A stretch of DNA of 64,000 nucleotides from Heracleum sosnowskyi (taxonomy: Eukaryota; Streptophyta; Magnoliopsida; Apiales; Apiaceae): positions 51,935,190-51,999,189 of the forward strand of contig CM061244.1 in assembly GCA_030848705.1 (NCBI GenBank), read 5' to 3'. A model generated the notes under the pieces. That model was not told the origin of the DNA. It saw nothing but the letters and a program-made list of their open reading frames with translations, and made no database searches. Of this stretch, positions 9,068-18,545 are shown in pieces. Every line of letters starts with the position of its first letter. Position 1 is the stretch's first letter. Both the position numbers and the translations under genes were made by a program.

Positions 9068-12000
9068 TCATTCTGGAGTACCAAGAACCGTGGTTTCCGC
9101 TTCACGATTCACACATTCACCAAGGTAAGGTTTCAACCTTTGGCCATTGACCTTGAACGCCTCATCTGGTGACCTATCATAGATTTCCACCGCACCATGT
9201 AGAAACACTGTTTTAACCTTGAACGGTCCCGACCATCTGGACTTAAGCTTCCCTGGGAAGAGTCTGAGACGAGAATTGAACAACAAAACTAGTTGACCCG
9301 GCACAAAGGACTTTTGCACCAACCGCTTGTCATGCCACCTCTTGACCTTCTCCTTGTATAATTTGTGATTTTCATAAGCCTGTAGACGAAACTCATCCAT
9401 TTCATTAGTCTGAAGCAATCTCTTCTCTCCTGCTGCTGCCAAATCAAAATTCAACTTCTTTAACGCCCAATATGCCTTGTGTTCTAACTCGGCGGGCAAA
9501 TGACAAGCCTTTCCATAGACCAACTGAAAAGGTGAAGTTCCCAATGGTGTCTTGTAAGCTGTTCTATAAGCCCAAACAGCTTCATCAAGTTTCAAAGACC
9601 AATCCTTCCTGGAAGGATTCACCACCTTTTCCAGAATACGCTTAATCTCTCTGTTAGACACCTCTGCCTGCCCATTAGTCTGAGGATGGTAGGCAGTAGC
9701 AACCTGATGATTGATGTTATACTTAGCCATTACGGCTGTAAACTTCCGGTTGCAGAAATGTGTGCCTTCATCACTTATAATTACCCTGGGAGTGCCGAAA
9801 CGCGTGAAGATTTGCTTATGCAGAAAACTCAGTACCACTTTAGCATCATTGGTCGGTAAAGCCTTCACCTCGACCCACTTGGAAACATAATCCACCGCTA
9901 GCAAAATGTACTGGTTGTTGCATGAAGGAACAAAAGGGCCCATGAAGTCAATTCCCCACACATCAAAAATTTCCACCTCCAGTAGCATATTAAGAGGCAT
10001 CTCGTTCCTTCTCGAGATATTACCAACCCTTTGGCATCGATCACATCTCAACACAAACTGATGAGCATCCTTGAACAGAGTTGGCCAATAGAACCCCGCC
10101 TGAAGTACTCGCGTAGCTGTCTTCTCGCCACCATAATGACCTCCATAAGTGGTGGAATGGCAATCACGCAAAACACCCTCTACCTCACTGTAAGGAATGC
10201 ATCTGCGTATAACCTGATCGGCTCCCTGTCTGAACAGAAAGGGTTCGTCCCAACAGTACCATTTAACATCATGTAAGAACTTCTTCTTTTGAGCATAAGA
10301 GAATTCCGAAGGAATGACATTACTCACCAGATAGTTCACAATATCTGCAAACCATGGTTCTTCAGCTTGCACTTCAAAAAGTTGCTCATCTGGAAAGAAT
10401 TCATTGATGAGAGATTTGTCCAATGAATTCTTACTGTGGTCTTCTAACCGGGACAAGTGATCAGCTACCTGATTCTCAGTACCCTTTCTGTCTTTAATTT
10501 CCAGGTCGAATTCTTGAAGTAATAGAACCCAACGAATCAACCGCGGCTTCGAATCTTTCTTCGACATCAGATATCGAATAGCTGCATGATCAGTAAATAC
10601 CACTACCTTGGTTCCAAGCAAGTAAGATCTGAATTTCTCGAAACTATATACAATGGCCAAGAGTTCCTTTTCTGTAGTGGTGTAATTCAGCTGTGCATCG
10701 TTGAGTGTTTTGCTAGCATAGTAGATCACATGAAATACCTTGTTTTTCCTTTGCCCAAGAACAGCTCCAACTGCAAAGTCGCTAGCATCACACATCAATT
10801 CGAATGGTTCACTCCAATCGGGTGCGGTAATAACAGGTGCAGATGTCAACTTCTTTTTCAACAGCTCAAAAGCAGCTAAGCATTCTTCATCAAACTTGAA
10901 AGGAATATCCTTCTCCAATAAGTTGCACAAGGGTTTAGAGATTTTGGAGAAATCTTGAATGAACCGCCGGTAGAACCCCGCATGACCAAGAAAACTGCGA
11001 ATTCCCTTAACTGAGATTGGTGGAGGAAGATTTTCAATTGTCTCCACTTTGGCTTTGTCCACCTCAAGCCCCTTGCTAGATACCTTATGCCCAAGAATGA
11101 TTCCCTCTTGCACCATGAAGTGACATTTTTCCCAGTTGAGTACTAGATTAGTCTCAACACATCTTTTCAGCACCATGCCCAAATTACTGAGGCACTCATC
11201 ATATGACGCTCCAAAAACTGAGAAGTCATCCATGAACACTTCTACATTTATTCCAATCATCTCCGAGAAAATGGCCATCATACACCTCTGAAACGTAGCA
11301 GGTGCACCACATAGGCCAAAAGGTACGCGACGGAACGCGAAAGTACCAAAAGGACATGTGAATGTGGTCTTCTCCTGGTCTTCTGGAGTAATACCAATCT
11401 GGTTATAACTTGAATAACCATCCAACAAGCAATAGAATTCATGCCCCGCCAACCTGTCCAACATCTGATCAATGAAAGGAAGGGGAAAATGATCCTTCCT
11501 GGTAGCTTTGTTCAGTTTCCGGTAGTCCATGCAAATTCTCCATCCAGTAACTGTACGAGTCGGGATCAACTCGTTCTTTTCATTAGTCACCACTGTCATG
11601 CCTCCTTTCTTAGGCACACATTGCACTGGACTCACCCATGAACTGTCTGAAATAGGAGAGATGATCCCAACATCTAGCCACTTGAGAATTTCTTTCTTCA
11701 CTACCTCCTTCATGATAGGATTAAGACGTCTCTGAGGGTCCACAGTTGGCTTGCTTCCTGGCTCTAGTGGAATTTTATGCATACAATACGAAGGGCTGAT
11801 ACCCTTAATATCCGCTATAGTCCACCCAATTGCTGATTTAAACTCTCTCAAGATTCTGAGGAGTTTGTCTTCTTCACTACCTGACAAGTTAGATGAGATA
11901 ATAACAGGTAAAGTAGATGAATCACCTAAAAAGGCATACCTCAAATGTTCTGGTAGTTGTTTAAGCTCAAGAGTGGGAGCTTTCTCAATAGAAGGCTTGA

Positions 12001-12901
12001 GACGTTCTTGTGATTTCTCCAACTCTGTTATGCCAAGAGAGTCAAAAGGCATGTCTAACCTCCTCTTCCACGGAGTAGCATTCAAATACTGAGCTTGTTC
12101 CTCTTTTTCTTTACCCTCAACATCAGATTCCCCCATAAGTGCTTTTTCCAAGGTGTCTGACTTGATCAATTTGTTAAACTCCTTGCTTATTGCAGAATCC
12201 ACAAGATCTATAGAGAAACATTCTTCATCTTCTGTAGGAAACTTCATTGCATTGAAAACATTGAAGGTGACATTCTGATCATGCACCCTCATCGTGAGTT
12301 CCCCTTTTTGAACATCAATCAAAGTGCGACCTGTAGCGAGAAACGGCCTTCCTAAGATGATAGGAATCTTCTTGTCTTCTTCAAAGTCCAGAATAACGAA
12401 ATCAGCAGGGAAGATAAGCTTGTCAACCCTTACTAGGACATCCTCCACAATACCCCTAGGATATGTGATAGACCTATCTGCCAGCTGTAAAGACATGGTA
12501 GTAGGTTTAGGCTCCGGTAGCCCTAGTTGCAAGAAGACGGACAATGGCATCAGATTAATACTCGCTCCCAAATCACACAGACACTTGTCGAACGATAGAT
12601 TGCCAATAGTACAAGGAATTGTGAAACTCCCTGGATCCTTAAGTTTCGGGGGCAACTTCTGTTGCAGAATAGCACTGCACTCCTCCGTTAGAGCAACGGT
12701 TTCCAAATCTTCTAACTTCAACTTTCTTGAAAGAATACCCTTCATGAACTTTGCGTAGCTCGGCATCTGTTCAAGAGCCTCCGCAAAAGGTATGTTTATA
12801 TGCAGCTTCTTGAAAACCTCCAAGAACTTAGCGAATTGTGTGTCTAGTTTCTGTTTCTGAAGTCTTCTAGGGAATGGAGGAGGGGGGTAGATTACCTTAC
12901 C
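9068..12901 (-). CDS. pol: Athila pol: protease, reverse transcriptase, RNase H, integrase (element D)
   Basis: Open frame of about 1277 codons in the same frame as gag, after a UAG at 12904-12902. Counting from the TTG at 12823, the Athila-type protease centre CDLGAS is near residues 83-88. RT spans about 370-600 with FMDD at 530-533. RNase H carries FELMCDASD near 670. Integrase has an HHCC finger (GGHYGGEKT ... CDRCQ) and catalytic Asp/Asp/Glu context (GIDFMGPF, ISDEGTHF, HPQTNGQAEVSNRE). The C-terminal tail ends VLGTPE. All catalytic motifs look preserved, so the product could be active if the UAG is bypassed. Processing and integration occur in the particle and nucleus. Confidence 0.95.
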   Translation of the reverse strand, partial: GKVIYPPPPFPRRLQKQKLDTQFAKFLEVFKKLHINIPFAEALEQMPSYAKFMKGILSRKLKLEDLETVALTEECSAILQQKLPPKLKDPGSFTIPCTIGNLSFDKCLCDLGASINLMPLSVFLQLGLPEPKPTTMSLQLADRSITYPRGIVEDVLVRVDKLIFPADFVILDFEEDKKIPIILGRPFLATGRTLIDVQKGELTMRVHDQNVTFNVFNAMKFPTEDEECFSIDLVDSAISKEFNKLIKSDTLEKALMGESDVEGKEKEEQAQYLNATPWKRRLDMPFDSLGITELEKSQERLKPSIEKAPTLELKQLPEHLRYAFLGDSSTLPVIISSNLSGSEEDKLLRILREFKSAIGWTIADIKGISPSYCMHKIPLEPGSKPTVDPQRRLNPIMKEVVKKEILKWLDVGIISPISDSSWVSPVQCVPKKGGMTVVTNEKNELIPTRTVTGWRICMDYRKLNKATRKDHFPLPFIDQMLDRLAGHEFYCLLDGYSSYNQIGITPEDQEKTTFTCPFGTFAFRRVPFGLCGAPATFQRCMMAIFSEMIGINVEVFMDDFSVFGASYDECLSNLGMVLKRCVETNLVLNWEKCHFMVQEGIILGHKVSSKGLEVDKAKVETIENLPPPISVKGIRSFLGHAGFYRRFIQDFSKISKPLCNLLEKDIPFKFDEECLAAFELLKKKLTSAPVITAPDWSEPFELMCDASDFAVGAVLGQRKNKVFHVIYYASKTLNDAQLNYTTTEKELLAIVYSFEKFRSYLLGTKVVVFTDHAAIRYLMSKKDSKPRLIRWVLLLQEFDLEIKDRKGTENQVADHLSRLEDHSKNSLDKSLINEFFPDEQLFEVQAEEPWFADIVNYLVSNVIPSEFSYAQKKKFLHDVKWYCWDEPFLFRQGADQVIRRCIPYSEVEGVLRDCHSTTYGGHYGGEKTATRVLQAGFYWPTLFKDAHQFVLRCDRCQRVGNISRRNEMPLNMLLEVEIFDVWGIDFMGPFVPSCNNQYILLAVDYVSKWVEVKALPTNDAKVVLSFLHKQIFTRFGTPRVIISDEGTHFCNRKFTAVMAKYNINHQVATAYHPQTNGQAEVSNREIKRILEKVVNPSRKDWSLKLDEAVWAYRTAYKTPLGTSPFQLVYGKACHLPAELEHKAYWALKKLNFDLAAAGEKRLLQTNEMDEFRLQAYENHKLYKEKVKRWHDKRLVQKSFVPGQLVLLFNSRLRLFPGKLKSRWSGPFKVKTVFLHGAVEIYDRSPDEAFKVNGQRLKPYLGECVNREAETTVLGTPE

Positions 12902-14485
12902 CTATGTTTCTTGCTTAGAAGTGGCATCATGAGATGTATTGGGGTGTTTGCTCACCAAATTCTCCACCAAACTCTTCTTTTCAGGAATTTTCAACTTTTC
13001 TGGCAGAATTTCATGCGCGGGCGCGCTCTGGGATGCGCGGGCGCGCTCCTCTTCCTGGAATTTTCCTTCATCTTCTTCGTTTTCCTGAATTTCAGTGTTT
13101 TGGTCAGTGGTGACCTTCCCTGATCTCAATGTAATTGCCTTGACATGTTCCTTACTCTCCCGTTTGCCTGGATTAGTTTCCGTATCACTAGGGAGAGTTC
13201 CCTGTGGTCTGTTCAGCAACGCACTGGCTATCTGTCCAATCTGAGTTTCCAAAGTCTTGAGAGACGCCGCCTGGCTCTTGCACATCAACCTCAACTCTTC
13301 CAATTCTGACTTTTCATTAGAAGACTGACCATGGTGACCTTGAGGTTGCTGATGAAATCCTGGTGGTGGCTGATAAGGTTGTCTTGGAGCATATTGCTGT
13401 TGATAACCAGCAGGGTTGAATGGCTTAGCTCCAAATTGTTGACCTTGATACTGTTGCTGACCACCTTGATTGTTACTCCAGCTAAAATTCGGGTGGTTTC
13501 TGTTATTTGGATGATAAGCATTAGGAACTGGCTGTTGTGGCCTCTGAAAATTACTCACGAACTGTGCTGATTCACTAGATATAGCACACTGATTAGTGTC
13601 ATGAGCACCTGCACATAGTTCACAGACACTAGCCACTTGCTGCATTCCCATGTTAGATAGAGAATCCACCTTCATAGAAAGAGCTTTTAGCTGAGCCGCT
13701 ATTGCTGTAGTTGCATCCACTTCCAGAATTCCTGCTGCCTTTCCATGTGATAACCTCTGAGTAGGATTCTGATACTCATTAGCAGCCATCATCTCTATAA
13801 GTTCATAAGCCTCCTCATAGCTTTTAGCCCATAAAGCTCCACCTGATGCTGCATCAAGCATTGGTCTTGATTGACCTCCCAAACCATTGTAGAAACAATT
13901 TATCACCATCCAATCAGGCATTCCATGGTGAGGGCACTTTCGTAGCATTTCTTTGTAACGCTCCCAAGCTTCACATAACGTTTCCCCTGAATGCTGAGAA
14001 AACTGAGTGAGAGCGTTCCTTATTGCAGCTGTCTTGGCCATAGGGAAGAACTTAGTAAGAAACTTTTGAGCAAGCTCCTCCCATGTAGTGATAGACCCTG
14101 CTGGTAGAGAATGCAACCAGCCCTTAGCTTTATCCCTCAAGGAAAAAGGGAAAAGTCTCAGCTTCACAGCATCCTCTGACACTCCATTGAACTTGAATGT
14201 GTCACAAATCTCAATGAAATCCCTAATATGCATATTAGGGTCTTCCGTTGGAGATCCCCCAAACTGCACAGAGTTCTGTAGCATCTGAATCGTTCCAGCC
14301 TTGATCTCAAAGTTGTTAGCCGAGATAGCTGGTCTAACAATGCTTGACTGAATATCATTGATCTTTGGCTGAGAGTAATCCATCAAAGCCTTTGCTCCTG
14401 CTGCTGCTGGTTCTCCCATAACTAAATTCAAGTTAGCTCCTTCTTCTTCCAGTTTATCTTTACGAGATTGAGAACGTGTTCGCAT
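12902..14485 (-). CDS. gag: Athila gag (element D)
   Basis: 527 residues from an ATG at 14485. A Ty3-type capsid domain lies at about residues 60-215 (DFIEICDTFKFNGV, GWLHSLPAGSITTWEEL, FLTKFFP). A short zinc-knuckle-like CELCAGAHDTNQC follows near residue 290, then a Gln/Pro/Tyr-rich region (about 310-390) and a coiled-coil-prone segment (ELEELRLMCKSQAASLKTLETQIGQIA). The 3' end includes the GC-rich block (13048-13014), which encodes a RARASQSAP stretch. It ends in UAG at 12904-12902 and the pol frame continues directly. The role is the virus-like particle capsid. There is no lesion. Confidence 0.93.
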   Translation of the reverse strand: MRTRSQSRKDKLEEEGANLNLVMGEPAAAGAKALMDYSQPKINDIQSSIVRPAISANNFEIKAGTIQMLQNSVQFGGSPTEDPNMHIRDFIEICDTFKFNGVSEDAVKLRLFPFSLRDKAKGWLHSLPAGSITTWEELAQKFLTKFFPMAKTAAIRNALTQFSQHSGETLCEAWERYKEMLRKCPHHGMPDWMVINCFYNGLGGQSRPMLDAASGGALWAKSYEEAYELIEMMAANEYQNPTQRLSHGKAAGILEVDATTAIAAQLKALSMKVDSLSNMGMQQVASVCELCAGAHDTNQCAISSESAQFVSNFQRPQQPVPNAYHPNNRNHPNFSWSNNQGGQQQYQGQQFGAKPFNPAGYQQQYAPRQPYQPPPGFHQQPQGHHGQSSNEKSELEELRLMCKSQAASLKTLETQIGQIASALLNRPQGTLPSDTETNPGKRESKEHVKAITLRSGKVTTDQNTEIQENEEDEGKFQEEERARASQSAPAHEILPEKLKIPEKKSLVENLVSKHPNTSHDATSKQET

Positions 14486-14606
14486 ACACGCTCACTAGAG
14501 TATCTGGAACACACCAAACAAAGTAAAATTGATGAGAAAAACAATCTGAGTCAGTGAACTTTAACTGTCACTGATGACAAGCACATAAACTATATTTAAA
14601 CTACAC

Positions 14607-14628
14607 CGAGTCCCCGGCAGAGGCGCCA
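14607..14628 (-). other. Primer-binding site of element D (Asp-tRNA-like)
   Basis: In element sense TGGCGCCTCTGCCGGGGACT, starting six bases after the LTR end. It matches the Asp-tRNA 3'-end complement used by Athila/Tat elements except at two central bases. Confidence 0.8.
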
Positions 14629-14634
14629 AAAATT

Positions 14635-15614
14635 TGTTCGCACAAAAACACGCAAGCGCACGTGGTCACAAGTAGTATATAGATAAATCAAGTTCGATCC
14701 CACAAGGACTGGGTTAGGTTGTAATAGACTGTACTTATGCACCAATGTTTGGTTATTACTCACTGCTAAGACAATTATCAAATTGAGGGTTTCTTGATTG
14801 ACTAAAGGAATTACTAGTGAATTACTGATATGAGAAAGCATGGGATCCTAACATCGTTACATATTTCATCTAGAGTCTCTTGTTCTTAACCTCTGTATGT
14901 GACAGTTGTGAAAACTAACCAGATAACACAAATTTAGTACACGCTACCTTTCAGTATCCGTATACCCTACCACTTAACATCCACAGATAGATAGAAGTTA
15001 AATGGACACCAGATATGCTTAGTCCCTATATGTCTATAGAGATTGAAAACATAGTGGTTGAATGAACAGGTTATCTATTCAGATTACATAAGGTAGATGA
15101 AATGGTTAAAATCACCCACAAATTATGCATGATAATCATACAAAAACTTATGCTAGCATGGCAAGTTCTAAATCCCTAAATCCACTTTCGCAATCATTAA
15201 GGATTAACAAACAATCATGAATGTTAGCTACGCATCCACAATGAATAAGTACAACCATGATAGGAAATCAATTCGCCACCACACACAGAGTATATAAAAC
15301 AATTAACCACTAAACTCCATATAAACTCTGTTAGAATCCCACGATAACGATTAGTTCATAAATGAACCGTTCATCATCGCAGGTTCTATTGAAAACATGA
15401 TATACAACTAAGTTTTGAATTGATAATTGCAAATCAAATAGTATCAAGAATAACAATGTTTAGAAAAACGATAAAGAAGAATCCAAGTATTGCTTAATTG
15501 AGAGAAATACAAAGAAAAATGTAATCTTCTTCTCCAATCTAAGTCTCCTTTTTTGTTCTTCTGTATTATTCCTCGACTTCCTTCCTTGGAAATTAGGGTT
15601 TTCCCCTTAAAAAA
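14635..15614 (-). repeat. 5' LTR of element D, left part (interrupted by C)
   Basis: Matches 5058-6037 of the other LTR. The LTR resumes at 27828 after element C. The last five bases (AAAAA, 15610-15614) are C's left target duplication, GAAAA in the uninterrupted copy with one G-to-A change. Confidence 0.93.
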
Positions 15615-16137
15615 TGTTAGATATAATTGCTGACGTTTGTTTATCAGTGTTTAAGCAACAGGTACTGACCAGAGTTTATCAGAAGCCGGTCAGAGTTTAT
15701 TTAAAGTCTGACAGGGTGAAGAGTTTAAAGGAAGCCGGTCAGAGTTTATTTAAAGTCTGACAGGGTGATAGTTGAATTAGCTGTCGGTGCTGAATTGAAG
15801 ATTCTAGAAGCAATATATTCTGAAGATGGAAAGAAGCGGAATATATTGATACAGCTAAGGAAACAGAATAGAAGATAAGAAGCAATCCTTAATTGATATA
15901 ACTTGTATAGCTAATTTGTAGGAATATCAATTAGATAAGGATTGTGTAACTGTGTACTATATAAACACAGATAGGTTATCCCTAGAAGGGACGTGAACAT
16001 TGAATATATTATTCTTGTAACCTAGGAGCTCTTTGTGATTCATTAACATCACTAAGAGAGAATTATTTAATATAATTCAGTTTCTTGATTGTTATTCTCA
16101 TAAATACTTGATTATATATTGTGTATTCGGCCTAACA
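15615..16137 (+). repeat. 5' LTR of element C
   Basis: 523 bp from TGTTAGATATAA to CGGCCTAACA. Inside are inverse copies of the family motif (CAGAGTTT) and two copies of a GAAGCCGGTCAGAGTTTAT unit (about 15672 and 15734). TATA-like ACTATATAAACAC at about 15957 probably marks the start of the genomic transcript. It lacks the C-rich hairpin of A, B, G and H. Confidence 0.95.
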
Positions 16138-16139
16138 AT

Positions 16140-16151
16140 TGGTATCAGAGC
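16140..16151 (+). other. Primer-binding site of element C
   Basis: TGGTATCAGAGC, initiator Met-tRNA type, two bases after the LTR. Confidence 0.95.
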
Positions 16152-16200
16152 CAAGGCTGTTTAATATATACAGTTTTACGATTCAAACACAGTATTAATC

Positions 16201-18525
16201 ATGTCTGAAGAAAATCAAACTGCTCCTAAGGCTGAACAGGTTAAGCCCAATTCTGTGAGTCGATATGAAACAATCAGGGTTCCAATTCTCAGGCCAGTAG
16301 AGTATCCGATTTGGAAGGTTAAGATGACCATGTTTCTGGAGGCTACAGATCCAGAATACCTTGACAGAATCTATGATGGTCCTCATATGCCGACTAAATT
16401 GTCCCCTGTTGTTGATGGACAAGAACAAAAGACTGTTCCAAAGGAAAAGAAAGATATGACTCCTGAGGACATCTCATCAATTGCAAAAGATGCAAAGGTT
16501 AGACATCTTCTCCACAGTGCTTTAGATAATGTTATGTCTAACAGAGTAATTGGCTGCAAAACTGCCAAAGAGATATGGGATGCTTTAGAAGTCAGATGCC
16601 AGGGAACAGGTGCTATCAAGAAGAACAGAAAGACAATACTCACACAGGAGTATGAGCACTTTGATTCAAGAACTAATGAAACCTTGATGAGACTCATGAC
16701 AGATTTTGCAAACTGTTGAATGATCTGTCTCTGGTTGATAAAGAATATGAGCTTGAAGAGTCTAATCTCAAGTTTCTGTTATCTCTACCTGAAAAGTGGG
16801 ATTTAAAGACAACCACAATAAGAGATAATTATGAGCTTGCTGATACAGATCTTGATGAAATCTATGGGTTATTGAAAACTCATGAACTGGAGATAGAACA
16901 AAGGAATAGAAGATTGAGTAAAAAGACAAAATCTGTTGCTCTCAAAGTCGAGGAGAAGCCCATTAAGAAGGAATCATCAAGGAAGAAAGCCAAGGGAAAG
17001 GCTTTAGTTATTAAATCTGAAAGTGAGTCATCAAACTCTGATGATGACTCAAACTCTGATGAAGCTTCTGACTCTGATGATGATGAAGAACAGATGATGC
17101 AAATGGCTGCATTGATGGTGAAGACCTTCAAGAAGATGGGATTCAAGAACTTCAAGAAGGGAAAGAGATTCTCAAGGAAAGATTCAAACTCTGAAAGGAG
17201 AAGTTTCAGAAAGTCTGATGGAAGGGAGACCAAATCTGGTAAGAAGGATAAATCTGAAATCCAGTGCTACAGGTGTAAGGAGATGGGTCAATATGCCCCA
17301 GAGTGCAAGAAAGGCAAATCTGAGAAAGCACTCATCTCTAAAGGCAAAGACTGGGCAGATACTTCAGACTCTGATGATGGAGAAAATTATGCTCTTATGG
17401 CAACTGTCAGAGATGAGACTGAATCATCTAAAAATAAGGTACCCCTAACTACTTATGCTTATGATACTGATAATATATCTGAGTTAAGAGTATATCTGAA
17501 AAGTGTTCATGTTAGCTATAGGGATCAGACTTTAGAAAATGAGAGAATTAAATCTGAGAATCTTAGTCTTAAAGATAGAAACAAGTTTCTTGAAGGAGAA
17601 CTTGAAAAGATGAAGCAGATTCAAAAAGAAAGAGATGATGCTGTTTATGTAGAACAGGAATTGCTCAAAAGATATAAGCAATTAGAATCTGATCTAGAAA
17701 AAGAAAAGAAAAATAATCAAGACTTGGACAGATTCTGGAAGAGACACTCATCAAGTGTTTCAGACTGATTCTGTAGGTTTAGGTTATTGTGAAAATGATG
17801 AACTTAGGTTTAAAGAAAAGGTTAAGGTAAAACCACAACTTAAACCTGTGAAATTTGTTCCAGAAGCCAATAAGTTAAAATCTGTTGTAATAAGGGAAGC
17901 TGATATGGAATCAGATGAAGCCTGTGAAAAACAGGAAAATATTATAACAGAAAACCTTATGGAAATAGAAGCTGTTAGAAAACCAGTAAAAACTTGTGAA
18001 AAACAGGTTAATGTTGGTTTGATGACAGGAAAACAGTTCAATCATAAGTTGAAAGAGGTAAAATCTGCCATGAAACCAAAAGGGTCCAAGAAGAATAGGA
18101 ATGGAAAGATAGGCATAAATAATAGAAATAATCATTTGCCTACTAGTGCTGCTCCAAGGAAAACATGTTATAATTGTGGTAGTTCTAATCATCTTGCTAA
18201 TTACTGCACAAAGAATAAAAATATCAATTCTTTATCTTCTACTTCAGGAGTAAAGAATGATTATGTTAGGGTTAGACCACAGACTTTATGCACACACTGT
18301 GGGAGCACTTGGCATTCCATTTATACTTGCAAGAGTTATCATGCTATTTATCACAACTATTATGAGCTAAAACCCAATCTGAAGTGGGTTAGAGCAAACT
18401 CTGCAAGTGTAAAGTCTGACAATGTTAGTTTAAACTCTGTTGATAGTGATTCCGCTGCAAAAACTAACACTGTTAAGAAAGACAAAGGATCCAAGCAAGT
18501 CTGGGTCCTTAAAACTAACACTTAG
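16201..18525 (+). pseudogene. gag: Copia gag with two frameshifts (element C)
   Basis: ATG at 16201, 50 nt after the PBS. The N-terminus has YPIWKVKMTMFLEA and the capsid part EIWDALEVRCQGT. A frame change near 16690-16710 moves coding to the frame used through 17768, and a second in the A-rich tract near 17700-17716 moves it to the frame ending at TAG 18523-18525. Zinc knuckles: CYRCKEMGQYAPEC, with Gln in place of the zinc-binding His, CYNCGSSNHLANYC (intact) and CTHCGSTWHSIYTC. An acidic NSDDDSNSDEASDSD stretch (about 17035-17090) is written with the family motif AAACTCTGA. The role was capsid and RNA binding. As read, a full-length Gag cannot be made from this copy. Confidence 0.85.
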
Positions 18526-18545
18526 TATTTGTTTGTGATTGCAGG
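18526..18545 (+). promoter_or_regulatory. Acceptor-like site at gag/pol junction of C
   Basis: A T-rich run followed by TGATTGCAG|GG, fitting the plant 3' splice-site consensus. It lies between the gag stop (TAG 18523) and the first open codon of the protease frame (TTG 18539; TGA at 18536 closes that frame upstream). The same TGATTGCAGGG occurs at the junction in G. Confidence 0.4.

Noticed and set aside
8750..9071. Overlapping Arg/Pro-rich ORFs in the D spacer
   Set aside because: Also the GC-rich block and T-runs; low complexity, no start context.
12324..12758. 144-codon plus-strand ORF
   Set aside because: Shadow of Athila pol on the other strand.
18500..18545. Programmed -1 or +1 frameshift between gag and pol of C
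   Set aside because: The protease frame is closed by a TGA between the gag stop and the first open codon, so there is no usable overlap.
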